From positions 1 through 26,580 of the forward strand of contig JABANN010000477.1 in NCBI GenBank assembly GCA_013115125.1: 26,580 nt of DNA, given 5' to 3'. Positions 1 to 10,000 of the stretch are shown one piece after another. Source of the stretch: Perkinsus olseni (Eukaryota > Perkinsozoa > Perkinsida). Numbering within the stretch: position 1 is the stretch's first letter; every line of letters begins with the position of its first letter. The notes below the pieces were generated by a model that saw only the letters and a program-made list of their open reading frames with translations, was not told where the DNA came from and did not search any database. Position numbers and translations under genes: made by a program.

Positions 1-2
1 TC

Positions 3-962
3 TCATCTCGTGAGGATACGGTGGACTTTCTCCACCACTCCCTGTCAGTGACAACCGTCGACTCGTACCGCACTGCTAGAAAAGGGTATGAAGCCATGGG
101 CTTGTCCTTCCCTATCTCTCGAGACCAACTGTGCTTCTACATACGTGGTATGTGTGCGGCAAGTGACGTTTCCGGCAGTGCGCTCCGTAAATATGTATCT
201 GGTCTCAAGAGCGTTAACGAACTTTTGGGCTACCCGTGTTTGTCACCCGAAGATTGGGGCATCGTAAAGCGAGCTCTCACTGCGGCTGACAATGTAATCG
301 GCCCTCGTCAGACCAAGCAAGCAGCAATCATTCCAGAGGATGTCTCTAAGTTTCTCTTCGAGACGCGTGGTAGCTTCTTCGGTAAACTGGAGGCTGCTCG
401 TGACGCCGTGTTGACTGGCATCTGCCTTGGGTTGAGACCAGGAGAGTTGCTTGGTATCAGAGCACGCGATATACACTGTGGCTCCGGTTCTATGGATCTC
501 CTTGTCACTGTCAATCTGGGTAAGACTAAGACGCGTCGCCTTGAGCGAGTTGAGGTCAGTTGTCGTCTCCCTACTACTGCGTGTACAGCCACAGGGGTTT
601 GGTGTGCAGCGCATCGGCTTCAACACCTTCAAGCTCGTACTATCCCGGATATGCGTATCTTCCACAAGATTGCTACGAGTTTTTCCGCCTCGGTCCGTGA
701 GCTGGTCGGCTACCTGCCACCACGCATTCCACAGCAGAGCCGTGATCAGTTTCTCGAATTCACTGGCCACTCCTGTCGCCGTACGTCGGCGACGTATCAA
801 CTACGCTCAGATGTCCCTCGTGCGCAAATCAAACGGAATTGTCGGTGGCGCACAGATGGCATGATAGACGTCTATACATCGGAGGAACTTGGGTTAACGT
901 CACGGAATGCGGCCGCTGAGGTGCGTAACCATGCCTGTTCGACCTCCTCGACACACCGTTGA
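3..962 (+). mobile_element. Tyrosine recombinase of a mobile element, cut by the left window edge
   Basis: The frame is open from the window edge to a TGA at 960-962, so the start lies outside. Counted from the GTG at 21, an N-terminal helical, SAM-like core-binding region covers about residues 1-95. The catalytic domain follows with the usual order of active-site residues: Arg139 in GLRPGEL, a beta-hairpin Lys near 168 (LGKTKT), His250 and Arg253 in TGHSCRRTSATY, Trp276, and the nucleophile Tyr285 in IDVYTS. This is the R-K-HxxR-W-Y signature of phage-integrase-fold recombinases, which cut and rejoin DNA through a phosphotyrosine link. In protists such genes belong to Crypton, DIRS/Ngaro or related elements. 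I see no reverse transcriptase here, so the family stays open. The visible part looks whole. Confidence 0.85.
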
Positions 963-1673
963 CTGGATTCCGCTTAGCTCGGGCCGATATTATTCGTGAG
1001 CGATGATGATACTAAATTAGAAGTGTGCGGTTTAATTGTTTCAGTGGTCCATTTTCTATGTTGTGTTCATCCCCAGTTTCTCGTTTTGAGTTGGGGAAGG
1101 GCTACGCCAAACCGAGCACTGAGGATGGGTTGCTTGCCTTGGGGGCATACTCCCTAGGTAGTGTATCCTAGGGGGCATGCGACAGAGTACATCGCAGGTC
1201 GATGCAACTCTGCCAATCAACCCAATCCGCCATGCTTCTTGAGTTAATGTAATAGGCGTTGATGTAGCTTCTCCTGCCCGCCTTTTGCTCGTCAAGGAGA
1301 ACGGGTGAGGGGCGTATCGAAGCTAAGCTGAGCTAACGCCTGCATACGTCACGGGGCCATCCACCGAGCAGTTCCTCTGATGTCGGGCCAAGGGCGAGTG
1401 AGTAGCATGGTTGTTGATAGCATGTCAACCAATTCATCGACAGCAGCTCGAGATTCTCGAGCACCGTATTACACCACCCGTACAGGGCCCTAGCGGAGCG
1501 TCGGACGTATGCGTGCACTGCAAGGTTGTGACGCGACTCACGACACGCGAGCACATAGCTGATAGCTGCTGTTCATCGTGAGGTCCAACGGGACGCTCCC
1601 TAGCGGGCATCGGCATGTTAGCCAACACCGTCTGAATGCTCCAACCTTCGCGTTCATGGCATAAATCTGGTCT
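963..1673. other. Non-coding stretch after the recombinase, with a short hairpin
   Basis: No convincing reading frame was found on either strand; the short open frames here have no recognisable motif. At 1152-1173 the inverted repeat CCCTAGG / CCTAGGG encloses an 8-base loop. The octamer GGGGGCAT is repeated directly at 1141 and 1171, flanking that hairpin. This could be part of the recombinase element's end, but no second copy is present to define a terminus. Confidence 0.4.
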
Positions 1674-2510
1674 ATGCAGGGCTTTCCGTTTACTTTCTGT
1701 GCGACTATGATCTCGCCCGTCTCGACTTTGCTAATAGCCGCTCATGCTTTGGTTACCATCTCTACGGCTCAGGCAGTTGGCAAATTCGTTCACGAGGCAT
1801 CCTACTTCACGGCCACCTACGATGTGAACGAGGAAGGTCAAGCGATGCTCACAATCGTTCTCAAGAATTGGCGAATTAACGGGCAGGCTGTCAAGTTTCC
1901 TGGCCCTAATAAGTTTACCAGCCAATTTTTCCCGTTGCGCGAGCTCGATTATTCTATCTATACTGTCGACTCCAGGAAGGCGGGTCACACAGGTGACGAT
2001 GATGGTTTGGATGAGTCTATCAGAGATGTCTTGGTATTCTCTGGAGCCACTGACGGTTATCCCTTAGGGCCCGAAGATTTCACCACCATCAAATACTCCA
2101 CCGCTGATACTTTCACCAGCACCTTCGGCAGCGAAGTCTTAGCATTCACAAGAATTGCATACGACTTGGTCCCGGGTAACTTCGTTTACAAGGACACGGC
2201 TGCTCCACATCACTAGATTACCTACACCATACGTGATGGTGGTATTCTGGGGATCAAAGTCAAGTGTGGGAAGTATCGTGAGTCCAGTGGGCCTCTTAAA
2301 CTCGCTCCCCGCTATCATGATCAACGCCGCGTTTGCTATGAAGTGGAGTCGACCAGAAGGAAGAACCTCGACAGATTTCTTTACAGGGCGAGGCGAATTT
2401 GCCCATCGAAGTTCTCCACCCCGGCCGCGCTATCACAAGTGGTGTTCGCCACTAAGAAGACGATCTTCGTGCCTTTTGAAGGAGGCACCTTGGTTTTGAC
2501 GAAGGTCTAA
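1674..2510 (+). CDS. Secreted protein of unknown function with an in-frame TAG or mini-intron
   Basis: I do not recognise the family. The frame starts at ATG 1674. A second Met at residue 12 precedes a hydrophobic stretch (SPVSTLLIAAHALVTISTA) that reads as a signal peptide, with a likely cut after AQA near residue 34, so the product should enter the secretory route. The next 145 residues are globular and rich in aromatic, Thr and Asp residues, without membrane segments. A TAG at 2214-2216 ends a 180-residue product. The same frame then stays open for 97 more codons to TAA 2508-2510, with normal-looking composition (YTIRDGGILGIKVKCGKY and onward). A 33-nt phase-0 intron (GTTTAC...CACTAG, 2184-2216) would remove the TAG exactly. 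The alternatives are readthrough or a recent nonsense change. Confidence 0.6.
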
Positions 2511-3998
2511 ACCTCTGATTCTAAGGGATCTACCTCTCCAAGCCGCAGCGATCTAGCTAGAGTTAGTCCTACCCTATTCGTTACAGAGGGTCGATTTTCA
2601 ATAACACTACGCTCGAGTAGTCTGTGAAATATCAAGTTGGTATTACCAACGCGGTTATTCGCAACTTTCACGCCGATCGCGCATATCCTGTCGTGTCTGC
2701 TCCAGTCTGAAGCCTCCAGACACTTGGACTACGTCCATCAGTTTTTCAGCAAACTCAGCCACGTCAGTAGCATGTTTTCAAGTTGAACCCCGATGGATAC
2801 TACTGCGAGCCGGTATCGCAGATAGACTGTTGCTATACCCATTACTTTCGTACGTTGTAGTTCACGAGCCATCCACTCGCTGTTCGAACTCCTAACTTTG
2901 AAGTTTATCAGACTTTTCGACGTATCAGACTTTTCTTACTTCTAGAACGGCTGTTGCGCTAGGGTGTAACGCCAAGGGTATACACCGGGCAACAAATCAT
3001 TAGAAAATAGGGGGTTTTCAGCATTCTGTCCTTCCACGAAATTGTCTCGCAACCAGGGCTAAGTGAGTGTGTTTATATGCTGCGCAGGACATATCCTTCA
3101 AGTTTGAAGGCAATACTCTTCATGGCTGGGCAGAAATCGAAAACTTGATCCATTTCAAGGCATTTTTTTGAAAATCACGGCTCGGGGCGAGCAGTGAAAT
3201 CGCATGTTTCAACAGTGAAGCGTAATTGATGTTCAGATACCATTAAAACAGCGCACGGCAATTGAGAGGGCACCTAACAAATAGCCTAACCCAAAAAGGT
3301 CAGACCTTACTACCTTACTACTTGGGCTGAATTTTCGATTCAAATTGTTTAGTTTTTTTTCCGCTGTTGGAAATCGCATACGCCTTGTCGATTATTTTGG
3401 TTATACAATTCCTCACGGCCCCTCAGAGCAAGAAACCAAAAAATGAGAAGCTCTCTAACGCCCCTCGGAGTTCCCCAGAAGATCCCAGCGGCCCCGCCAG
3501 AGCCGGCAGCTCACCTTTTATCAGAAGCAGCCTCCTTCGACCCCACATAGTATGTGGCACATACAATCTTGACTCAGTATAAGGTCGTTATCATCACTGA
3601 CAGCATGTAGGTGGCAGGCCTGATCATGATAGAGTGCTTCGAAGAAGAAATAGTGCTTGTCCAACTCCGAGGAGGACACCCCCGCAGGCATCAAGAGAGA
3701 GAGGCAAAAACACTCAACACAACTTCAACAACATCATCCACAGCTAGGAATTCATATTATGTGTGAACTCCCTCCGCATCTTCCCAATATTAAAAGGAAC
3801 TTCTCAAACGGACTTGATAACACGACAACCACATTCTACCCTAGTCACAGGTAGATACATAGAGTGCAGATAAAGGGTGAATGGATTTGGTGTGCATCAC
3901 AGTGCTTGTCAGTTGAGGAGCGATATGCTCAACCGACAGGTAGTTGCCACTATTAGCACCACGATGAATGGTGTTATAGTACCCCTCATTCCCAATCA
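2511..3998. other. Long intergenic stretch, no supported gene
   Basis: About 1.5 kb without a convincing gene. The open frames at 3367-3582 and 3657-3854 are short and carry no motif. A 13-base direct repeat, TATCAGACTTTTC, occurs at 2906-2918 and 2923-2935, with a period of 17. I see no RNA gene, terminal repeat or other structure. Confidence 0.4.
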
Positions 3999-4045
3999 AT
4001 GGATCTATCAATGGTGATAAACTGCGTAGACTTCAAACTACTAGC

Positions 4046-4282
4046 GATACACTGTCAACTAGTGATACACTGTCAACTAGTGATACTAGTGATACACTGT
4101 CAACTAGTGATACTAGTGATACACTGTCAACTAGGGATACACTGTCAACTAGTGATACTAGTGATACACTGTCAACTAGTGATACTAGTGATACACTGTC
4201 AACTAGTGATACTAGTGACACACTGTCAACTAGTGATACTAGTGATACACTGTCAACTAGTGATATCAGTCATACACTGTCA
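4046..4282. repeat. Minisatellite built from an 18-bp and a 9-bp unit
   Basis: A tandem array of GATACACTGTCAACTAGT (A, 18 bp) and GATACTAGT (B, 9 bp). The order is A A B A B A A B A B A B A B A B', then a partial A, giving nine full A and seven B units. B is A with the central CACTGTCAA missing, so the higher-order period is 27 bp. Units are nearly identical (single changes at AGG, GACAC and GATATCAGT), which points to recent expansion or homogenisation. The period is a multiple of three, so open frames run through it on both strands (3999-4460 plus, 4033-4221 minus). These are a by-product of the repeat and not genes. Confidence 0.95.
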
Positions 4283-4722
4283 GGTCAATTCAGTGGGAAG
4301 AACCAAACACGAGCTACAACTGCATTTCAGCTTAACTATGTCTTCTGAAACTGAGACAGACGAAGGACGCGGAACAGACTGCCGGGAGAAAAAGAAGGTG
4401 AAGGCTTTCGACCATACTCCAACACAACAGAACACTAGTCGAGAAAGAGGCCGATCATGACAGCATGGCGCCGTATCCAAGGTTAACCCTCGGCGGACAC
4501 GCGTAGCTCTTCCACCATCCGTAAGTGGTCCTTCATACCACTGAAAGCCTCTCGAATCTGAACCCTATCGCTGGCTGATGTAACTGTGTCCACCAAGATT
4601 CAGAATACGACAATTGATGGTGAAACGGTTCCGAAACGTTGTCTATCGACTTTTGCTGTTATTGCCAGTACATTTTCCAAAGTTCATTAATAAGCTCATC
4701 GAACTAAGCAAAAAAAGGTGAT
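4283..4722. other. No feature recognised
   Basis: About 440 bases after the minisatellite. The short minus-strand frame at 4280-4480 has no recognisable domain and partly overlaps the frame created by the repeat. I see no RNA gene or repeat. Confidence 0.35.
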
Positions 4723-5741
4723 TTACATAACGGTACGCTCCACACTGTAAGCACGCAAGCCATCCTGTCCCCTAGCGTCCGTTACTAATGTATTCATAAA
4801 GATCAGACTTCTATCAGTATCACTTATGTTTGGGTGGTAATAACAGCTTCCCTCTCCTCCCACCATCTCGTCAATCCGATCGAACTCTCTGACCTTCTCT
4901 TGCGTACCAGCAGACGTCTCAGACGATGGGGGAAGCACAGCCGTACGAACCGCCTGAGGCCTCTGTGTTCGTCACCCAACCACGGCTCAACCATCGCGGG
5001 GCGGAAAAATTCAGCGAAGGCCCGGACGCCGGCAACCCGGGACTCAAGGCCACTATCACGTATCATTGATGTGTCAGCAGCCGGAAGCGGCGCCCTCTGT
5101 GCTGAGAGACGTGGCGATTGTCCCATGTACAGTACGATGTATAAGGGAAGCTTCTATCGCGTAGCCGAGCACACACCGCTTTACGTGGAATCTTTCGACT
5201 GCGCGATTGACCATGGCAACCTTCTTCGCGCTGTCTCTAAAGCCAGTAGATTTCCGATCAGCCACGATGGCCTCAGCGCGTAGTTCCTCCCACTCTCCTA
5301 GAGAGAGCTCTCGCCACGGATCAGAACAGGGCGGGCATTCCTGAAATACCGCAGGTTCGATTCCCACACCCGGCATTGTGTTCTCACCACATCCACAGGG
5401 ACCTTCGCGTCCCAACCACCGCCATAACCATTCTCTTCAGCGCGTTCTGCATAGGTCAACCTATGATACTTATGATAAACATCTCGCATCTTCTCCAGAC
5501 GATCCATGAATCGATCAACCATCCACGTGTACCTGTGTTGTGATGTCTCTCTCTCGCTCGGCTTACGGTTCATATCTCGCTCGCCTTTACGCAATTTGCA
5601 ACTACCGGTAACGACGCCGACGACTTCGACGTGGAGGTCGTCGGGGAATGGATCCCGAGGTCTAAAAAACCTCGGGTCCGTACCCCCACGGCCGCCGAGG
5701 TGGCTGCGATGCTCAAGGGAAACCCTTGGGGCATCTCCCAA
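4723..5741 (-). other. Coding-like segments of unknown origin in several minus-strand frames
   Basis: Three stretches read like protein but lie in different frames. One at about 5580-5298 is rich in charged and aromatic residues (WMVDRFMDRLEKMRDVYHKY and after). One at about 5295-5074 begins EWEELRAEAIVADRKSTGF. One lies at about 4938-4723 (REFDRIDEMVGGEGSCYY). They could be exons of one gene, since introns are frequent elsewhere in the window, or remains of a mobile element. I recognise no domain, and I did not find a consistent set of splice sites to join them. Confidence 0.25.
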
Positions 5742-6017
5742 GGGGAAATAGACGCCAGTCTATTCCCCCAGCGTCGCAGCTCGCCTACTGCTACTACTAA
5801 CGATGCCGAGCGTGTTGACGACGAGGAGGAAGGAGCCGAAGGGGGAGAGGATGTGATAGGTAGGCGGGCGGGAAGGTTCCTGGTGAGGCCGGGCGCCCAA
5901 TGGGACAGGGCCGAGTTAGGTCTCCTCGAGAGGGGACTGCTCGACCCGGCCCTGCGACGCGTGCGGCACCGGTGGAGCAAGATCTGGGCCCGCTACTTTC
6001 GCGGGTCCAGGTACTAG
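5544..6017 (+). CDS. Open frame of unknown function with an acidic middle, possibly a 3' exon
   Basis: The frame is open from a TGA near 5541 to TAG 6015-6017 (about 157 codons). The credible part starts near 5610 (GNDADDFDVEVVGEWIPRSK), followed by an acidic run (DDEEEGAEGGED) and a basic C terminus (RVRHRWSKIWARYFRGSRY). No start codon with good context lies at the upstream end, so if real it may be a last exon. I recognise no family. It overlaps the minus-strand coding-like segment at 5298-5741, so at most one of the two is right in 5544-5741. Two hairpins lie inside it: 5654-5661 with 5669-5676, and 5723-5730 with 5737-5744. Confidence 0.35.
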   Translation, partial: CLSLARLTVHISLAFTQFATTGNDADDFDVEVVGEWIPRSKKPRVRTPTAAEVAAMLKGNPWGISQGEIDASLFPQRRSSPTATTNDAERVDDEEEGAEGGEDVIGRRAGRFLVRPGAQWDRAELGLLERGLLDPALRRVRHRWSKIWARYFRGSRY

Positions 6018-6063
6018 CTCCGCCGGCCCAGGGCCTTGTACGACAGGTACCTGAGGTCGTATG

Positions 6064-6082
6064 CCCCGGCTTTAAGCCGGGG
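6064..6082. repeat. Perfect palindrome, 9-bp arms, one-base centre
   Basis: CCCCGGCTT and AAGCCGGGG flank a single T at 6073. It is the first of four perfect palindromes with a one-base centre within 290 bp. Confidence 0.95.
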
Positions 6083-6100
6083 TGACCTCTCGTGCTTTGT

Positions 6101-6119
6101 CATTGTCGAATCGACAATG
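6101..6119. repeat. Perfect palindrome, 9-bp arms, one-base centre
   Basis: CATTGTCGA and TCGACAATG flank a single A at 6110. It lies 18 bp from the preceding palindrome. Confidence 0.95.
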
Positions 6120-6268
6120 TCGATCCTACCCCTTTCCTCCCCTCAGGTCCTAACCTCCCCTGCTCTGACTCGTCTGCTCCCCCCAGCCCCAGAGCCCCTA
6201 TGACTCCCCCCACTCCTTTCTCGGAAGTCCGTTTTGACTTCTGATTCGAGTAGCTACTGTTCATCATC

Positions 6269-6321
6269 ATCCGTTCTTCTTTGTTGTGTTCGGGTCCCGA
6301 ACACAACAAAGAAGAACGGAT
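6269..6321. repeat. 53-bp perfect palindrome, 26-bp arms, one-base centre
   Basis: Arms 6269-6294 and 6296-6321 are exact reverse complements around a single T at 6295. The arm runs from ATCCGTTC at the outside to GTTCGGG at the centre. With almost no loop it could extrude as a cruciform in DNA or fold as a long hairpin in RNA. The flanking bases do not pair. Confidence 0.95.
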
Positions 6322-6323
6322 CC

Positions 6324-6350
6324 CGACCATCCCGAACTTCGGGATGGTCG
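6324..6350. repeat. 27-bp perfect palindrome, 13-bp arms, one-base centre
   Basis: CGACCATCCCGAA and TTCGGGATGGTCG flank a single C at 6337. It starts three bases after the 53-bp palindrome ends, so two unrelated foldbacks stand side by side. Confidence 0.95.
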
Positions 6351-7021
6351 CTCCTCATTATCTTCCTTTTCAGGTTTTCAAGTTTTTTCCACAATGTCTC
6401 TTACCCCGTCCCCCCGTCTCCCCCATCCCCAAGCGCCACCGCCCCGACGAGTCCACCACCCTCCCCTTCAGTCTCTCCTACTCGGAGGAGTCATCATCCG
6501 GAGCCCCTGACCCCTCCTACCTGGCTGACCCTCAAGGAACCCCTACGATCACAACCCGAACGTCAGAACTTCCCGCTCGCCTGTATTTCGGTGCAGTCAC
6601 AGTAATTTCGGATTGTATTTGTGCAACGTTTACGTATACCGTGTAGAAGAATCAGATTGAAACTCTCCGTAGTTATCGAGAGATTAAGCTTATTCCAAAT
6701 TAATGTGCAGCACTGCAGTTCCCGATGTTCCCGCGGGAACGCTCCCGAAACTCAGGAGAGACGGCAGTCTGCCAGAGCAGTAAGCCTGCGGAGCGCACAT
6801 AACCGTCGGTAGGCATGTCGCGAGCACTGTAACTATATTCCTGCTTGAAAGATATTCCAAATTAATGTGGAGCACCGTAGATGATTCCATGTCCATAGTT
6901 CAAGTTGGACAGACTCCCAGGCTTCACCTAGGCCTGGTGCGATCCCAACGGATAACAGCATGCCAACCCTCACAAAAACCACACTACTTAGCTCGGAACT
7001 TCTCTGCTCCTACCGGCTTCG
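6351..7021. other. Pyrimidine-rich then mixed stretch; a dispersed 23-bp direct repeat
   Basis: From 6360 to 6560 the plus strand is C/T-rich; several overlapping proline-rich frames result and none is convincing. A 23-bp segment starting TATTCCAAATTAATGTG occurs at 6691-6713 and again at 6853-6875 (22 of 23 identical, 162 bp apart). GTTCCCGCGGGAAC at 6727-6740 is a 14-bp even palindrome. This region lies downstream of the proposed kinesin stop on the minus strand. Confidence 0.5.
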
Positions 7022-10000
7022 TCAAAACACGTAACACCAAGAACTCCCTCGGATCAATTTCTGAGCATCAACCTCGACCGATCCTCGCACAAGCTACCGC
7101 GATAGACTCACCATCCGGGTCATCAAAATCATCACACTGGCCAGAGTATATCGACGCGAGCTCAAAGAAGTATCTATTCCTCAGGCCAATCTGCCGAGAC
7201 AAGTGAAAACGCTTTCCCAGACTACTTTTCCACTGGTTTAAGATCTTCCGAAATCTCGTTTGCCTCGTCTACCGCCGGGCAGAGCTCCTCCAACACTCTC
7301 ATCACCCCCTTCCATGCACTTCCATTCACCCGTGACAACTGAGAGAAGTAAACCAATTTCACCTTCATTATTAGCGGTACTATTTTCGCGGAAAAACCTT
7401 CCCTGTGATTTCACCGCATTTCTAACTCCTGCGAGACCGAAACGCAGACACAATGACTAACCATAGTTTAGGTTTTTACTGCGTCTGATACCAAACCATA
7501 CGTATCACCTCTTCCCGCAGGCCGTCAAGGGTGCGCGAAAATCTCCGATAAGCCTTTGAAGTTTCCAACTCCTCCCAACTTTCCCCCAAATCATCCGGTA
7601 TCGGAGGCGGTGGACTGAGGGGCACCTAAGTAACGAGAAGAGAATGACCCTCTCTCCAACTCTCTCAAATCGCAACGCCATTACCACCAGGGCCATAGTG
7701 AACGCTCGGCCAAAGACAATCCGATCGCCATTACGCAGCATCACCGTCCCTTGCACAACCTTCCTATTAACCACCACTCTACACTTAGAAGGTGATCCAC
7801 AGAGTTTCAGCTCAACCTAAAGACCAGCCAAAATCATCCTCGAAATACCGTAACTTCTCGCAAAAGTCTTTCTACACAGACATAGACAAGTAGGTTGATG
7901 CTGCCATATGTAAAATTATTCAATATTCGAACGACATTTGATTTCGTTTTGACACTAGCTTCCTTAACTTTTGGCACTTGATCTAGCTCGGCCGAAAAGC
8001 AATGTCCACAGCTGACAATGGGAGCGAGACCGTGCTGATGAGATCAAAATTTTGTGATCAAATCTATCAAATCAATCGATCGATCGATCGATTTGATCAA
8101 ATCTCTAACCTCGAGATTTGACCTCATTACTAACGAGTCAATGTTTATCCGTTGTGGTCAGAAATTCGTGAAGAATTTTCGAGCAGGTGTAAGTTTCATA
8201 ACAGCTCTTCCTCCAGTTCTCGTCGAGCAAACTTCCTCTTAGACTTTCTGTGGTCCAGAACAAGTTTCGCAGCGACTTCACATTTCCCCACTCATTTCCC
8301 TTCCACCTACGGGCCGGTTTTTCCCGACTAGCTACCATTTTCAGTTAATATTACTTCAAGGAAAATGACAGGATTGAGCCAATCAGATTATTCCCGAATA
8401 AAACCAAATTTCGAATTTCATTCCGGATACTAAGCGACATAAATTGCAGCAAGCTTCATGTATGTCCAGCAACAAGATACCATTCTATACAACGTCTTAA
8501 TAACCATCCTATTCACAAGCAGCAGAAGGCCCACCCGCAGCACCTCTTTCCCCTCCTCCGTCTCCAAAGTGGCCAGGTGTCTGGTCATACCCAACCCTTG
8601 CAGGACTATCCGGTTGTCAGGTGCGGAGCCAATCGAGACGACTGTCTTAAGAGGAATCCGGTAACTGGAAAACGAATGGTGATGAAACTCGCGATGAATG
8701 TTACATGAGTCGACCACTGAGAAGGGGATCTGGAGACACGTTGTGAAGATACGGCATTCGTCCTTCGCCAGCTTCAACCTAAGATACCCCATGCGATCAG
8801 CAATCCGCGGGGCTATCACCTCAGCCAGACCGTAGTTGTTGAGGAGCCTTTGGCGCTCCACTGCGAGCCGCTTCGCGTCCGCTAGTTGATTTTCGAACCT
8901 GATCGGGAAAAAATTATGAAAGCGTTTCACCCAACACTACGCTTCACCTCCCCTTCATTGACTGCATCACTTTCTCACGCATCTTTAGCTCATCTTGGAG
9001 CTGCTCATGAATCTCAGGGTCGACTAAAGATACCACATCACTGTGAAACGGCAAATCACACCAGCCTGGCCCTCAAGAAAACCCCGTCCGATAAAAATCT
9101 GGGAACTGATGAAATTTCTTTCCAAAATCTCCATACCGCCCCAATCGTAACTCCGATAAAAAATATCCTCCCCCCCCAAAACGATATTGAGCCGCCTACT
9201 CTGATTCTCCTCTCGCTCAACCGCCAACCGTCGATGTTCGTCCACTTCCCTTTTCAAATTCCGTATTTCAGCTTGTAACTCCTGCACCATATCTATCACT
9301 TAATCGATACCATCCTCTCCCTTCATCACACCCGCATACTTTGGGTTCCGAAATTTTGACGTGCAGATGTCTTGATTGTCTTCACACTACTCGCGAATCT
9401 CAGTGTACCTAACGAGCTTCGCTCCGCTCACCATTTGAACTTTGATTTCGCAGTTTTTCCGGAGTGAGTCGAACCTCCCATTCTCCCAGACTCCTGCGCA
9501 GCCAGTTATGGCGGTCTATGACCATTTCACCTGGGATTCTTTCACTCGCCAATAATGTTATCGAACCTCCCTAGCGGCCTCTCGCAAGCATCAGACTTTT
9601 CCAATTAGTAGAAGTAATAGCATTAAAACTAGCGGACAACGTTCAGCCAGCCACTTTTACTACCCAGAGTCTCTTCAGTCTCCGACGATGACGGACTGAT
9701 CGCAGCCAGCATGAACGTGCGGCTGTTCCCAGAAAGGGAGTCTTTCAGCAGGAAGGTCAACTTAGAGTTCCGGAAAGGAATATGATACTCTCCAGATGCT
9801 GAACGACACATCATCGATAGCCAGTCGCCACCCCCAACCATGCTACACCATCGGCCCGCCTTCTCCGCCAACTCTCGAATGCAGACACCCAGGTTAGTTA
9901 AACTCTGATTGATTGCAGTGCCTTCCCTCAGCCTCTAAACCGATCAGAGCAACGAGCTTTTCATTCTTCATAGCCCAGTGAGCTCCGACGAAACGAAGAA

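Noticed and set aside
3999-4460. Open frames on both strands across the minisatellite
   Set aside because: They exist only because the repeat period is a multiple of three and the unit lacks stops.
5351-5367. tRNA T-arm-like sequence GCAGGTTCGATTCCCAC
   Set aside because: The stem does not pair properly and no matching acceptor, D-arm or anticodon arm lies upstream at the right distance.
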